A stretch of DNA of 56,750 nucleotides from Rhodoferax sp. (GCA_031291295.1 JARLJI010000007.1:1-56750); one strand, 5' to 3'. Counted from the first letter of the stretch, positions 43,193 to 53,497 are shown. Numbers and translations: made by a program. The notes: generated by a model not told the origin, from the letters alone.

Positions 43193-45178
43193 ATGTCCGC
43201 GCTGCAACTCACGCTGTTATACCTGCTGGCCGCGGTGCTGGGGGTGGTGGCCTGCCGCACCCTGAAGCTGCCGCCCATGCTCGGGTACCTGGCCGTGGGC
43301 GTGGTCATCGGCCCGCATGCGCTGGCGCTGGCGCAGGATTCGGAGGGCGTCAAGTACCTGGGCGAGTTCGGCGTGGTGTTCCTGATGTTCGTGATCGGGC
43401 TGGAGTTCAACCTGCCCAAGCTGCGCGCCATGCGCCGCCATGTGTTCGGCCTGGGGCTGCTCCAGGTGGTGCTCACCATCGTGCTGGCGACGACGGCCTC
43501 GCTGATGTTCGCCGTGATGGCGCCCACGCTGTGGCACATGGGCTGGCAGACCGCGCTGGCCCTGTCCGGCGCCGTGGCGATGAGCAGCACCGCCATCGTG
43601 GTCAAGCTGATGGCCGAGCGGCTCGAGCTGGAGTCCGAGCATGGCCAGCGCGTGATGGGCGTGCTGCTGTTCCAGGATCTGGCCGTGGTGCCGCTGCTGG
43701 TGCTCATTCCGGCCCTCGGCTCCACCCCGGAGAAACTGCTTCTAGCCCTTACTGTTGCTTCACTGAAAGCTATTGTTTTAATAGCAATCGTGCTGACCGG
43801 CGGGCAGCGCCTGATGCGCTGGTGGCTGACCCTCGTGGCACGGCGCAAGAGCCAGGAGCTGTTTGTGCTGAACCTGTTGCTGGTCACGCTGGGGCTGGCC
43901 TGGCTGACCGAACTGGCGGGACTGAGCCTGGCCCTGGGCGCCTTTATCGCGGGCATGCTGATTTCCGAGACGCAGTACAAACACCAGGTCGAGACCGATA
44001 TCCGCCCGTTCCACGACGTGCTGCTGGGCCTGTTCTTCATCACCGTCGGCATGCTGCTCGACTGGCGGCCGGTGGTCACGCACTGGCCGCTGGTGCTCGT
44101 GCTGCTGACGCTGCCGGTGCTGTTCAAGCTGGTCATGATCACGGCCCTGGCCAAGGCCCTGGGCGCAACGGCCGGCACGGCCCTGCGCACCGGCCTGTAC
44201 CTGGCGCAGGCCGGCGAATTCGGTTTTGTGCTGCTCACGCTGGCCCAGGAAAATGCCCTGGTGCCGCCGGCGCTGCTGAACCCGATCCTGGCCAGCATGG
44301 TGCTGTCGATGCTGGCCACGCCGTTCATCATCATGTCCAGCAACCGCATCGTGATGAAGCTGGTCAGCGGCGAATGGCTGCAACAGTCGCTGCAGATGAC
44401 CACCATTGCGCGCAAATCGATCAACGCCAACCGGCATGTGATCATCTGCGGCTACGGGCGCTGCGGCCAGAACCTGGCCCGCATGCTCGAGCGCGAGAAC
44501 ATTCCCTACATGGCGCTGGACCTGGATCCGGACCGGGTGCAGCAGGCCGCCGCAGCCGGCGACTCGGTGGTGTTCGGCGATGCCGCGCGGCTGCAGGCGC
44601 TGATCGCCGCGGGATTGGTGCGAGCCAGCGCCGTAGTGGTCACTTACATCGATGTGCCGGCCGCCCTCAAGGTGCTGGCCAACGCACGCGCCCACGCGCC
44701 ACATGTGCCCGTCATCGTGCGCACGCAGGACGACCAGGACCTGGACAAACTGCGCCAGGCGGGCGCCACCGAAGTGGTGCCAGAGGCCATCGAAGGCTCG
44801 CTGATGCTGGCCAGCCACGCGCTGGCGCTGGTGGGCGTGCCGATGCGCCGCGTGCTGCGCATCGTGCAGGACCAGCGCGATGCGCGCTACAACCTGCTCA
44901 AGGGGTATTTCCATGGCGCCGACGACGACACCGTGAATGAGCTGCGGCAGGAGCGGCTGTCCACCCTGACACTGCCGCCGGGCGCCCACTCCATCGGCAC
45001 GGCGCTGGGCCATCTGGCGCTGCGGGCCGTGGGTGTGCGCATCGTCAGCCTGCGCCGCAGCAACGGCAAGTCGGTACCGCCGGATGACACGCTGTCGCTG
45101 CAGGACAGCGACACGCTGGTGCTGTCGGGCACGCCCGAGGCACTGGCCATGGCCACCGACAAACTTCTGAAAGGCTGA
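43193..45178 (+). CDS. CPA2-family cation:proton antiporter with RCK domain
   Basis: The 661-residue protein has an N-terminal Na+/H+ exchanger domain of about a dozen membrane helices ([32 protein letters not shown]), then an RCK_N nucleotide-binding domain ([19 protein letters not shown]) and an RCK_C domain at the end. It belongs with KefB/KefC and YbaL, which export K+ for protons. A dispersed repeat copy (43736-43788) is translated in frame inside one membrane helix region ([20 protein letters not shown]). No glutathione-sensing KefF-type partner is adjacent. Confidence 0.88.
   Translation: MSALQLTLLYLLAAVLGVVACRTLKLPPMLGYLAVGVVIGPHALALAQDSEGVKYLGEFGVVFLMFVIGLEFNLPKLRAMRRHVFGLGLLQVVLTIVLATTASLMFAVMAPTLWHMGWQTALALSGAVAMSSTAIVVKLMAERLELESEHGQRVMGVLLFQDLAVVPLLVLIPALGSTPEKLLLALTVASLKAIVLIAIVLTGGQRLMRWWLTLVARRKSQELFVLNLLLVTLGLAWLTELAGLSLALGAFIAGMLISETQYKHQVETDIRPFHDVLLGLFFITVGMLLDWRPVVTHWPLVLVLLTLPVLFKLVMITALAKALGATAGTALRTGLYLAQAGEFGFVLLTLAQENALVPPALLNPILASMVLSMLATPFIIMSSNRIVMKLVSGEWLQQSLQMTTIARKSINANRHVIICGYGRCGQNLARMLERENIPYMALDLDPDRVQQAAAAGDSVVFGDAARLQALIAAGLVRASAVVVTYIDVPAALKVLANARAHAPHVPVIVRTQDDQDLDKLRQAGATEVVPEAIEGSLMLASHALALVGVPMRRVLRIVQDQRDARYNLLKGYFHGADDDTVNELRQERLSTLTLPPGAHSIGTALGHLALRAVGVRIVSLRRSNGKSVPPDDTLSLQDSDTLVLSGTPEALAMATDKLLKG
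43736..43788 (+). repeat. Dispersed repeat, copy E, inside the antiporter gene
   Basis: GCTTCTAGCCCTTACTG, 12 bases, then AAAGCTATTGTTTTAATAGC has the order and palindrome of copy D. Its base composition is visibly more AT-rich than the surrounding gene. It encodes hydrophobic residues that fit a membrane helix. Confidence 0.6.
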
Positions 45179-45183
45179 GACGC

Positions 45184-45732
45184 ATGAGCTCCACCACCGA
45201 CTTCCTGCGCGCCCACATTCGCACCGTGCCCGACTGGCCGGCGCCCGGCGTGCAGTTCCGCGACATCACGCCGCTGTTACAGGACCCCACGGTGTTTCGC
45301 GTGCTGATCGACGCCTTTGTGCAGCGTTACCGTGACCCCGGCCAGCACGTCGACGTGGTGGCCGGGCTGGACGCGCGCGGCTTCATCCTGGGCTCCGTGG
45401 TGGCATACCAGCTGGGCGTCGGCTTCGTGCCGATCCTCAAAAAGGGCAAGCTGCCGTTCACCACGGTGGAGGAAACCTACGAGCTGGAGTACGGCAGCGC
45501 CACGGTGGAGCTGCATACCGATGCGGTGAAGGCCGGCGACCGGGTCTTGCTGATGGACGACCTGATCGCCACCGGCGGCACCATGATGGCGGGCAAGAAG
45601 CTGCTGGAAAAGCTCGGCGCCCACGTCATCGAGGGCGCTGCCATTGTGGATTTACCCGAGCTTGGCGGCTCGGCCAAACTGCGCGCGAGCGGCATGCCGC
45701 TGTTTACGCTGCTGGATTTTGCCAGCCCCTGA
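45184..45732 (+). CDS. apt: Adenine phosphoribosyltransferase
   Basis: Apt salvages adenine to AMP using PRPP. The 182-residue protein has the PRPP-binding motif [14 protein letters not shown], the start [17 protein letters not shown] and [14 protein letters not shown]. It begins 5 bases after the antiporter stop and is probably cotranscribed with it. Confidence 0.95.
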   Translation: MSSTTDFLRAHIRTVPDWPAPGVQFRDITPLLQDPTVFRVLIDAFVQRYRDPGQHVDVVAGLDARGFILGSVVAYQLGVGFVPILKKGKLPFTTVEETYELEYGSATVELHTDAVKAGDRVLLMDDLIATGGTMMAGKKLLEKLGAHVIEGAAIVDLPELGGSAKLRASGMPLFTLLDFASP

Positions 45733-45752
45733 GCGGCGCGGGCGCCGCCACG

Positions 45753-46244
45753 TCAGGTCACCGCCACGCGCCGCGGCTTGTTCGACATGCGCTTGGCGAT
45801 GACCGACCCCAGTGCCAGTGCGACTTCGAGCGCCAGCGCCGGCTGGCGGTTGGCCAGTTCGGCGAAGCGGATCGGTGTCAGGCACCACAGCTTGCAGGGG
45901 CCGGAGCCCACGGCGCTGGCGTTGCGCGGCAGGCGCGAGAAGAAAGCGCCTTCTCCCACCACCGAGCCGGCCCCGACCAGGGCCAGGCTCATGCGGCCTT
46001 CTTCATCCTCGTAATGCACGCTGAGGGTGCCGCTTTCGATGAAGTACAGCGTGCGGTCCAGCGCGCCCTGCTCGATCAGCACCTGGCCTTGCGCCAGCGC
46101 AAAAGGCTGCAGGTAGCTGCCCAGCACGTCCCACTGGGCCGTCGACAGCGTCAGGTTGAGCGCGTCGTAGACGGTGTCCAGTGTGATCGCCCGGATTAAA
46201 TCCTGCACATTGAATTTGACAGAGGCGGACGGGGTAAAACTCAT
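45753..46244 (-). CDS. Stand-alone cyclic-nucleotide-binding domain protein
   Basis: The 163-residue protein is a Crp/cNMP-binding fold with LAQGQVLIEQGALDRTLYFIESGTLSV and the phosphate-binding cassette region VGEGAFFSRLPRNASAVG. There is no helix-turn-helix or other effector domain, so it is not a transcription factor by itself; it could act through a partner. Function is unknown. Confidence 0.8.
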   Translation of the reverse strand: MSFTPSASVKFNVQDLIRAITLDTVYDALNLTLSTAQWDVLGSYLQPFALAQGQVLIEQGALDRTLYFIESGTLSVHYEDEEGRMSLALVGAGSVVGEGAFFSRLPRNASAVGSGPCKLWCLTPIRFAELANRQPALALEVALALGSVIAKRMSNKPRRVAVT

Positions 46245-46334
46245 GGTGCGATGAAGTGGAACGTGAGTGTTGGGCCGGCAGGAAAACTATCGGGTTACAA
46301 ATAGTACGCCCGATTGTGCCATTTTTGTGGCTTT

Positions 46335-47762
46335 CTACTTGCCGATGCAAAACTGCGAAAAGATCACGCCGAGCAGATCGTCCGAGGTGAATTCCCCGGT
46401 GATCTCGCCCAGCGCATTTTGCGCCAGCCGCAATTCCTCGGCGAGCAGATCCAGCGCCTGCGCGGCGCTGGCGAGATGGGCCGCTGCCTGCGCCAGATGC
46501 TCGTCAACCCGGCGCAGCGCCTGCACATGGCGCTCGCGCGCAATGTAAACCCCCTCTGGCGCCGACTGCCAGCCCGCGATGTCCAGCAGGGTGCGGCGCA
46601 GCGCATCGAGCCCGGCGCCGGTTTTGGCGGACAGCCGCACGCCGCTGCGCGGCACGGCGTCGGCCCGCGATTGGGCCGGCGCGGCGTCGAGCTTGTTCCA
46701 GACCTCGACCACCGGAATATGTTTTGAGAGTTTTGTGGCCAATGCCCTTGCTATGCCTGCATCAGCAGCTATGTATTCTGTAGCACCCACACGCGTCAGG
46801 TCGTGCAGGAACAGCACGGCATCGGCGCCCTCGATCTCCGTCCAGGCGCGCGCGATGCCGATTTTTTCGACCTCGTCCGCGCTCTCTCGCAGCCCGGCCG
46901 TATCGATCACGTGCAGCGGCACGCCCTCGATCTGGATGGTCTGCGTGACCTTGTCGCGCGTGGTGCCGGGCACCGGCGTGACGATCGCCAGCTCGGCGCC
47001 GGCCAGCGCATTCAGCAGCGAGCTTTTTCCCGCGTTGGGTTGCCCCGCGATCACCACCTTGATGCCTTCGCGCAGCAGCGCACCCTGGCGCGTGCGCGCC
47101 ATCACGCGCACCAGCGTTTGCTGCAGTTTGGCGAGTTGCCCGTGCGCGTCGGCCTGGCGCAGGAAGTCGATGTCCTCCTCGGGAAAATCCAGCGTCGCCT
47201 CGACCAGCATGCGCAGGTGAATCAGCGCGTCGCGCAGCGCGTGGATCTCGCTGGAGAATTCGCCCGAGAGCGAGCGGCTGGCGCTGCGCGCGGCCGCGGC
47301 GGTCGAGGCGTCGATCAGGTCGGCGATGGCTTCGGCCTGCGCCAGATCGATCTTGCCGCCCAGAAAGGCGCGCTCGGTGAACTCGCCTGGCTGCGCCACG
47401 CGCAGGTTGGCGAGCCGCGGCTGGCCGGTGGCCGGATCCAGTTCGGCGCCAGCCGCGAGCACGCGCGCCAGCAGCAGCTGCAACACCACCGGTCCGCCAT
47501 GCGCCTGCAGCTCCAGCACGTCTTCGCCGGTGTAGGAGTGCGGCGCCGGGAAGTGGATGGCCAGGCCCTGGTCGATGGCCGAGCCGTCCTGGTCGCGAAA
47601 GGCCAGATAAGTGGCCTCACGCGCGCGCAAGGGACGGCCACACAGCGCTTCGATCAGCGGCGCCAGCGACTTCCCGCTGAGCCGCACGATCCCCACGCCG
47701 CCGCGCCCGGGCGCCGTCGCGATGGCGGCAATGGGGTCCGAGTGGCGCGGCGGCAGCGACAC
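46335..47762 (-). CDS. mnmE: tRNA modification GTPase
   Basis: MnmE (TrmE) with MnmG installs the cmnm5 group on wobble U34 of several tRNAs. The 475-residue protein has the N-terminal folate-binding domain, the GTPase P-loop [49 protein letters not shown], and the invariant C-terminal CIGK. In the GTPase domain a dispersed repeat copy encodes [20 protein letters not shown] without breaking the frame. It follows yidC by 6 bases. Confidence 0.94.
   Translation of the reverse strand: MSLPPRHSDPIAAIATAPGRGGVGIVRLSGKSLAPLIEALCGRPLRAREATYLAFRDQDGSAIDQGLAIHFPAPHSYTGEDVLELQAHGGPVVLQLLLARVLAAGAELDPATGQPRLANLRVAQPGEFTERAFLGGKIDLAQAEAIADLIDASTAAAARSASRSLSGEFSSEIHALRDALIHLRMLVEATLDFPEEDIDFLRQADAHGQLAKLQQTLVRVMARTRQGALLREGIKVVIAGQPNAGKSSLLNALAGAELAIVTPVPGTTRDKVTQTIQIEGVPLHVIDTAGLRESADEVEKIGIARAWTEIEGADAVLFLHDLTRVGATEYIAADAGIARALATKLSKHIPVVEVWNKLDAAPAQSRADAVPRSGVRLSAKTGAGLDALRRTLLDIAGWQSAPEGVYIARERHVQALRRVDEHLAQAAAHLASAAQALDLLAEELRLAQNALGEITGEFTSDDLLGVIFSQFCIGK
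46724..46785 (+). repeat. Dispersed repeat, copy F, inside mnmE
   Basis: TTTTGTGGCCAATGCCCTTG, 15 bases, then CAGCTATGTATTCTGTAGC matches copies C and E in order (compare GCAGCCCTTG in C). The segment is more AT-rich than the flanking mnmE sequence. It is on the antisense strand relative to the gene. Confidence 0.5.
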
Positions 47763-47768
47763 GGAGGA

Positions 47769-49505
47769 TTAGAACTTGGGCAGGTGGAACTGCGGGGGCA
47801 CGCCCATGCGGGTGTTGATGATCCACTGCTGCAGGATGGACAGCGCGTTGTTGGTGATGTAGTACACCACCAGCCCGGCCGGGAAGAAGAAGAACATCAC
47901 CGAGAACGCCAGCGGCATGATCCACATCATCTTGGCCTGCATCGGATCGGGCGGCGCGGGGTTCAGCGCCGTTTGCAGCATCGATGTAGCCGCCATCACC
48001 AGGGGAAGAATGTAGAAGGGATCGGGCGAGGACAGGTCGTGAATCCACAGGATCCAGGGTGCGCCGCGCATCTCGACGCTGGACAGCAGCACCCAGTACA
48101 GCGCGATGAACACCGGAATCTGGATCATGATGGGGAAACAGCCGCCCATCGGGTTGACCTTTTCCTCGCGGTAGATCTTCATCATCTCCTGCTGCATTTC
48201 CTGCGGCTTGTCTTTCAGCCGTTCGCGCATAGCCAGGATCTTGGGGTTGATGGCCTTCATCTTGGCCATGCTGGCGTAGGCCTTGGCGTTCAGCCAGTAG
48301 AACGCCGCCTTCAGCAGCACCACCAGCGCCACGATCGACCAGCCCCAGTTGTCCAGAAAGCGGTGGAGGTTGTAGAGCAGCCAATACAGCGGCTTGGCCA
48401 GGATCGTGACCCAGCCGTAGTCCTTCACCAGCTCCAGCCCGGGGGCGATCGCGTCGAGTTTCTTTTCCTCCTCGGGGCCGGTGAACAGCCGCGCCTGCAC
48501 CGAGCGGGTGGTGCCCGGCGCGATGTTGTCCAGCGGCGTGATCATGCCGACGGCGTACAGGTTGGTATCGACCTTGCGCGCGAACAGGTCGCGCTGGATG
48601 CCATCGCCCAGCAGCCAGGCACTGGCAAAGTAGTGCTGCACCATGGCCACATAGCCGTTGTCCGATTCCTTCTGGATATCGACCTTGTTTTCGTCGATTT
48701 TCTTGAAGTCGATCTTCTGGTACTTCTTGGCGTCAGTGTAGACGGCCGGCCCGGTGAAGGTGGAGTAGAACTTGGATGACTTTTGGGGCAGGTTGCCGTC
48801 GCGCACCAGTTGCAGGTACAGCTGTGGCGAGACGGCGACCGTGCCGGTATTCACCACATCGAACTTGACCGACATGACGTAGGAGCCGCGTTGCAGGGTG
48901 TAGGTCTTGACCAGCTTGACGCCGCCTACGTCGGGCGACTCGAACCGGACCACCACGTCACTGGCGCCGTTTTGCAGCGCGCGCTCACCGGGCACGGCTG
49001 TCATCACGGTCTTGTGGGTCGGGAAGCTGCCACCACCAGCGCCCGCGATCAGGCCGGTCTGGGCCACGTAGACGTGCTGCGGGTCGTCTTCGAGCAGCAC
49101 AAAAGGCTTGCTCTTGTCATCGTCGCCGGCATCCTTGAGCAGTTCGGCACGAATCACGGTGCCCCCTTCGGTGTCGAAGGTCAGCTTGAGCACATCGGTG
49201 GTCACGACGATCTGCTCGCGGGGTGCGGCAATGGCGGCGGCGCCCGCTGCCGTTGTTGCAGGAGATGCGGCCGCAGCCCCCGGTACCTGTGCCACAGACG
49301 CTACAGAATTCGTAGCACTGCTGCCCGGAGGCACGCTGTTCTGCCCCCCGGGCGGGTTGGCTGGCGCTGGCGCCTTGGCCGTGACGGCCGCGGGTGACGG
49401 GAAAAAGGTGGCCTTGTGGCCGTTGTAAACCTGCCATTGGTCCCACAGCATAACCATGGAAAAACCAAAAATCACCCACAGGATGGTGCGGCGGATGTCG
49501 TTCAT
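47769..49505 (-). CDS. yidC: Membrane protein insertase YidC
   Basis: YidC inserts membrane proteins with or without SecYEG. The 578-residue protein has an N-terminal helix (ILWVIFGFSMVMLWDQWQVY), a low-complexity Ala/Pro linker, the large periplasmic domain and the C-terminal 60K core (PLYWLLYNLHRFLDNWGWSI; GGCFPIMIQIPVFIALYW). Its start overlaps the yidD stop by 4 bases. In the linker GCTACAGAATTCGTAGC resembles the palindrome of the dispersed repeat, as a weak match only. Confidence 0.95.
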   Translation of the reverse strand: MNDIRRTILWVIFGFSMVMLWDQWQVYNGHKATFFPSPAAVTAKAPAPANPPGGQNSVPPGSSATNSVASVAQVPGAAAASPATTAAGAAAIAAPREQIVVTTDVLKLTFDTEGGTVIRAELLKDAGDDDKSKPFVLLEDDPQHVYVAQTGLIAGAGGGSFPTHKTVMTAVPGERALQNGASDVVVRFESPDVGGVKLVKTYTLQRGSYVMSVKFDVVNTGTVAVSPQLYLQLVRDGNLPQKSSKFYSTFTGPAVYTDAKKYQKIDFKKIDENKVDIQKESDNGYVAMVQHYFASAWLLGDGIQRDLFARKVDTNLYAVGMITPLDNIAPGTTRSVQARLFTGPEEEKKLDAIAPGLELVKDYGWVTILAKPLYWLLYNLHRFLDNWGWSIVALVVLLKAAFYWLNAKAYASMAKMKAINPKILAMRERLKDKPQEMQQEMMKIYREEKVNPMGGCFPIMIQIPVFIALYWVLLSSVEMRGAPWILWIHDLSSPDPFYILPLVMAATSMLQTALNPAPPDPMQAKMMWIMPLAFSVMFFFFPAGLVVYYITNNALSILQQWIINTRMGVPPQFHLPKF

Positions 49506-49807
49506 GAAGACTTCTTTTGTGAGGGGTGTTGCGTGGAGTGCACGGACAGTTGGGTAAACAACCGGAGGTTTGCAAGAGGCAAGGTCTTCAATGTGTCAGG
49601 CACCGGGTCGTGGCCCCCGTCGCACCAGGGATGGCAGCGCACCAGCCGCCTGAGCGTCAGGTAGCTGCCGGCCGCGGCGCCGTGCTGCTGCAGCGCCTGC
49701 AGCGAATAGGCCGAGCAGCTGGGCTCGAAGCGGCACGACGAGCCCAGCCAGGGGCTGAGCAGCAGCCGGTATCCCTTGACGAGGAAAATCAGCAGGGCCT
49801 TGATCAT
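49502..49807 (-). CDS. yidD: Membrane protein insertion efficiency factor
   Basis: The 101-residue protein has the YidD pattern: KALLIFLVKGYRLLLSPWLG, CRFEPSCSAYSLQALQQHG and LVRCHPWCDGGHDPVP with the conserved cysteines. It aids YidC-dependent insertion and is membrane-associated through an amphipathic N-terminus. Genes on both sides overlap it by 4 bases. Confidence 0.93.
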   Translation of the reverse strand: MIKALLIFLVKGYRLLLSPWLGSSCRFEPSCSAYSLQALQQHGAAAGSYLTLRRLVRCHPWCDGGHDPVPDTLKTLPLANLRLFTQLSVHSTQHPSQKKSS

Positions 49808-50247
49808 GCCGGCACCCCGGCCGCAGCGGACGGCGCCAGCGCCTTGCCGAACAGCTGCTGCAGTTCGGTGCGGACCGCCTGTTTGAGCTGCCTGGACGTG
49901 GCGCTGATGAACTGCGCGCGGTCAAAGCCGGTGCGCAGCCGCACCACGTGCGCGGCCACGGCCAGCCGCGGCTCGAAATCGGCGCTCACGCTGTAGATCT
50001 GTCGTTTGATGGCATTGCGCATCACGGCGCGTTTGGCCCAGCGCTTGGGCACCAGCGCGCCCATCCACACCTCGCACACAGGCACCGTCCCAGAAGGGGG
50101 CTCGGGCGCTGCGGCAAGAGCGGAGGTTGGGGGAGCGGGCATCAGGGACTCCAGTGCGCTGCGATGCAGCACAAAATGCGCCGTGCGGGAAACAATGCCT
50201 CCGGCCATGACGGCCTGGAATTGCGCTCGCGTTTTCAGCCGCTGCAC
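49804..50247 (-). CDS. rnpA: Ribonuclease P protein component
   Basis: RnpA binds the RNase P RNA and helps it process tRNA precursors. The 147-residue protein has MQRLKTRAQFQAVMAGG and the RNR motif region VPKRWAKRAVMRNAIKRQIY. It contains an extra Pro/Ala-rich loop of about 25 residues (SLMPAPPTSALAAAPEPPSG) between strands and an Ala-rich C-terminal tail, so it is longer than the usual ~120 residues. Confidence 0.93.
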   Translation of the reverse strand: MQRLKTRAQFQAVMAGGIVSRTAHFVLHRSALESLMPAPPTSALAAAPEPPSGTVPVCEVWMGALVPKRWAKRAVMRNAIKRQIYSVSADFEPRLAVAAHVVRLRTGFDRAQFISATSRQLKQAVRTELQQLFGKALAPSAAAGVPA

Positions 50248-50298
50248 TTCGCCGCCAGGGCCATGCGCCAGGTTCGGCCGGGTTCGCGCCGACTTAAC

Positions 50299-50433
50299 TT
50301 AGACAGCCAGACGCTTGCGACCCTTGGCGCGGCGCGCATTGATCACGGCACGGCCGCCGCGGGTCTTCATGCGAACGAGGAAACCGTGGGTGCGCGCGCG
50401 GCGGATTTTGGAGGGCTGGTAAGTGCGTTTCAT
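50299..50433 (-). CDS. rpmH: 50S ribosomal protein L34
   Basis: The 44-residue basic protein starts [19 protein letters not shown] and ends [10 protein letters not shown], which is L34. It is the first gene of the leftward rpmH-rnpA-yidD-yidC-mnmE operon, 51 bases before rnpA. Confidence 0.97.
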   Translation of the reverse strand: MKRTYQPSKIRRARTHGFLVRMKTRGGRAVINARRAKGRKRLAV

Positions 50434-50698
50434 GTCAGATTCCTATTGGGTTCAGTGGGGCCTGCGCGGTGGACACCGTACGGCCTTGACTCTTTTAACT
50501 TCGGTTATTAGCCCTGAACACAATCAGGGAAACCCATCATTATCGCAAATTTTATGAACCCCGGCAATGCTTTACGATATCTTCGTCTCCTGCCACTGGA
50601 ACTCCGCAGTGCATCGACCAGCTTGTGGATAAGGGTTTGATAAATTACAATGGACCGGTGCTGAAGACAAATAATATCCACAAGAGCCAACCAGAAGA
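50434..50698. promoter_or_regulatory. rpmH-dnaA intergenic region with DnaA boxes
   Basis: This 265-base divergent promoter region has one consensus DnaA box on the minus strand (TGTGGATAA, 50624-50632), a near-consensus box (ATATCCACA, 50674-50682) just before dnaA, and an inverted repeat CCCTGA / TCAGGG (50512-50529). The boxes suggest autoregulation of dnaA and possibly part of the origin. Confidence 0.7.
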
Positions 50699-52111
50699 AT
50701 GAGCGAGGGACAGAACTCCAGCATGGCTGGTCCTGCGGGTCAAAACGCGGGGCCAAGTCTGTGGCTGGCGTGTATCGACCAGCTGGCGCAGGAGCTGCCC
50801 GAACAGCAGTTCAACACCTGGATCAAACCGCTGGTGGCGCAGGTCGCCGACGACCTGTCGAAGGTCACCATTTTCGTCGCCAACCGCTTCAAGCTCGACT
50901 GGATCCGGGCCCAGTACTCGGGTCGCATTTCGGGCCTGCTGGAGAAACTCTATGGTCAATCCATACAGTTAGAGTTAGCGCTTGCTCCTCGTGAGATTTC
51001 CGCCAGAGGCTATGTGTCGAGCGTGACGCCTGATCTGGACAGCACCCCCGAGCCGGCCGGCCTGGGCGAAGAAAACCTGCAAACCGTCTTCAAGAACCGC
51101 CTCAATTCGGCGCTGACCTTCGACACCCTGGTGGAAGGCACGGCCAACCGCATGGCCCGCGCCGCCGCCATGCACGTGGCGACCACGCCGGGCCAGCTGT
51201 ACAACCCCTTGTTCATCTATGGCGGGGTCGGTTTGGGCAAGACCCATCTGATGCACGCGGTGGGCAACAAACTGCTGGCCGAGCGGCCCGACGCCAAAGT
51301 TCTCTACATCCATGCCGAGCAGTTCGTCTCAGATGTGGTTAAAGCCTATCAGCGCAAGACTTTTGACGAGTTCAAGGAGCGCTACCACTCGCTCGATTTG
51401 TTGCTGATAGACGATGTGCAATTCTTCGCCAACAAGGACCGCACCCAGGAAGAGTTCTTCAATGCCTTCGAGGCCTTGCTGGCCAAGAAGTCGCACATCG
51501 TGATGACCAGCGACACCTACCCCAAGGGCCTGGCCGACATCCACGAGCGGCTGGTGTCGCGCTTTGACGCCGGTCTGACGGTGGCGATCGAGCCGCCCGA
51601 GCTCGAGATGCGGGTCGCGATCCTGATCAACAAATCGCGTGTCGAGGGCGCCGAGATGCCCGAAGAGGTCGCCTTCTTCGTGGCCAAGAACGTGCGCTCC
51701 AACGTGCGCGAGCTGGAAGGCGCGCTGCGCAAGATTCTGGCGTACTCGCGCTTCAACCAGAAAGAGATCTCGATCCAGTTGGCGCGCGAGGCCCTGCGCG
51801 ACCTGCTCTCGATCCAGAACCGGCAAATCTCGGTCGAGAACATCCAGAAAACCGTGGCCGACTACTACAAGATCAAGGTCGCGGACATGTATTCCAAGAA
51901 GCGCCCGGCCAGCATCGCGCGGCCGCGCCAGATCGCCATGTATCTGGCCAAGGAGCTCACGCAAAAGAGCCTGCCGGAGATCGGCGAGCTGTTCGGCGGG
52001 CGCGACCACACCACGGTGCTGCACGCGGTGCGCAAGATAGGCGGCGAGCGCCAGCAGATGACCGAGCTGAACCAGCAGCTGCACGTGCTGGAACAAACCC
52101 TCAAGGGCTGA
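50699..52111 (+). CDS. dnaA: Chromosomal replication initiator protein
   Basis: DnaA binds DnaA boxes and melts the origin. The 470-residue protein has domain I ([25 protein letters not shown]), a short linker, the AAA+ domain ([30 protein letters not shown]) and the C-terminal DNA-binding domain with the signature [15 protein letters not shown]. The ATG at 50699 directly follows GAAGA. Confidence 0.98.
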   Translation: MSEGQNSSMAGPAGQNAGPSLWLACIDQLAQELPEQQFNTWIKPLVAQVADDLSKVTIFVANRFKLDWIRAQYSGRISGLLEKLYGQSIQLELALAPREISARGYVSSVTPDLDSTPEPAGLGEENLQTVFKNRLNSALTFDTLVEGTANRMARAAAMHVATTPGQLYNPLFIYGGVGLGKTHLMHAVGNKLLAERPDAKVLYIHAEQFVSDVVKAYQRKTFDEFKERYHSLDLLLIDDVQFFANKDRTQEEFFNAFEALLAKKSHIVMTSDTYPKGLADIHERLVSRFDAGLTVAIEPPELEMRVAILINKSRVEGAEMPEEVAFFVAKNVRSNVRELEGALRKILAYSRFNQKEISIQLAREALRDLLSIQNRQISVENIQKTVADYYKIKVADMYSKKRPASIARPRQIAMYLAKELTQKSLPEIGELFGGRDHTTVLHAVRKIGGERQQMTELNQQLHVLEQTLKG

Positions 52112-52359
52112 AACCGATGAATCCGACCATCATTGATAACTCTGGGGATAGTTCTGGCACAACCAGAAGCTTATCCACAGGCCGGCGCCAAAACCCGAAG
52201 TTGTTCATTTCGGCGGCGCATTCCGGAACATGCCTGCACACAGTCTTCAAGAGTGCGCAAGTGCTTGATAAAAAAAGGGAAAATGGCGATATCCACAGCG
52301 CACGGCTGCCCTTATCTACTACTACTAATCTAAATTAAAGAAATTAAGAAGAGGTTGAC
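52112..52359. other. oriC: Putative replication origin (oriC) between dnaA and dnaN
   Basis: The 248-base gap has a consensus DnaA box TTATCCACA (52171-52179), a near-consensus TGGGGATAG (52144-52152), ATATCCACA (52289-52297), a GC-rich block, then TAC TAC TAC TAA (52317-52328) and an AT-rich tract (52328-52350). This order, box - GC block - trinucleotides - AT tract, is the DnaA-trio layout of a basal unwinding element. Position beside dnaA and the switch in gene direction fit an origin. Confidence 0.75.
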
Positions 52360-53466
52360 ATGATCGTCCTGAAAGCAACACAAGACAAAGTGCTAGCAGT
52401 CCTGCAATCGGTCGCGGGCATCGTGGAGCGCCGCCACACGCTGCCGATCCTGGCCAATGTGCTGATCCGCAAGACTGGCAGCACCGTGCAGCTGACCACC
52501 AGCGACCTGGAAATCCAGATCCGCACCACAGCCGAGCTCGATGGCGACAACGGCAACTTCACCACCACGGTGGGCGCGCGCAAGCTGATCGACATCCTGC
52601 GCACCATGCCGGCCGACCAGACCGTGTCGCTCGAATCGAACCAGAACAAGCTCATTCTCAAGGGCGGCAAAAGCAAGTTCACGCTGCAGACGCTGCCGGC
52701 CGAGGACTTTCCGCTGGTGCAGGAGGCCGCCAATTTCGGGCCGACCTTCAGCGTGCCGCAAAAGACCCTGAAAGACCTGCTGAGCCAGGTCTCGTTCGCC
52801 ATGGCGGTGCACGATATCCGCTACTACCTGAACGGGATTTTGTTCGTGGCCGAAGGCAAGCAGCTGAGCCTGGTGGCCACCGATGGCCACCGCCTGGCGT
52901 TTGCGTCGGCCACGCTGGATATCGAAGTGCCCAAGCAGGAGGTAATCCTGCCGCGCAAGACCGTTCTCGAGATGCAGCGCCTGCTGTCCGATGCGGAAGG
53001 CGCGATCGAAATGCAGTTCGCCAGCAACCAGGCGCGCTTCAGTTTTGGCGGCATGGAATTCGTCAGCAAGCTGGTCGAGGGCAAGTTCCCCGACTACAAC
53101 CGCGTGATTCCGCGCAACCACAAGAACAGCATCACGCTGGGCCGCCTGGCGCTGCTGGCCTCGCTGCAGCGCACCGCCATCTTGACCAGCGAGAAGTTCA
53201 AGGGCGTGCGCCTCAACATCGACCCCGGCACGCTGCGCGTGGCGTCCAACAATGCCGAGCAGGAAGAGGCGGTGGACGAGCTCGACATCGACTACGGCGG
53301 CGACAGCATCGAGATCGGCTTCAACGTGACCTACCTGATCGATGCGCTGGCCAACATGCAGCAGGAGATGGTGAAGGTGGAGCTGTCCGACTCCAACAGC
53401 TCGGCCCTGCTGACCATTCCCGACAACGCGACCTTCAAATACGTCGTGATGCCGATGCGAATTTGA
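52360..53466 (+). CDS. dnaN: DNA polymerase III beta sliding clamp
   Basis: The 368-residue clamp tethers the replicative polymerase. It starts MIVLKATQDKVLAVLQSVAGIVERRHTLPILANVL and ends KYVVMPMRI, the conserved C-terminal form of the clamp. Three repeated domains are present and length is normal. After the stop, GCTATTAAAAAAGTAGC (53468-53484) resembles the palindrome of the dispersed repeat. Confidence 0.98.
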   Translation: MIVLKATQDKVLAVLQSVAGIVERRHTLPILANVLIRKTGSTVQLTTSDLEIQIRTTAELDGDNGNFTTTVGARKLIDILRTMPADQTVSLESNQNKLILKGGKSKFTLQTLPAEDFPLVQEAANFGPTFSVPQKTLKDLLSQVSFAMAVHDIRYYLNGILFVAEGKQLSLVATDGHRLAFASATLDIEVPKQEVILPRKTVLEMQRLLSDAEGAIEMQFASNQARFSFGGMEFVSKLVEGKFPDYNRVIPRNHKNSITLGRLALLASLQRTAILTSEKFKGVRLNIDPGTLRVASNNAEQEEAVDELDIDYGGDSIEIGFNVTYLIDALANMQQEMVKVELSDSNSSALLTIPDNATFKYVVMPMRI

Positions 53467-53497
53467 TGCTATTAAAAAAGTAGCGAACAACGGCCTG

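Noticed and set aside
42877..44940. 687-codon open frame on the plus strand
   Set aside because: It runs antisense to kdsD and then out of frame through the antiporter gene; both of those are well supported.
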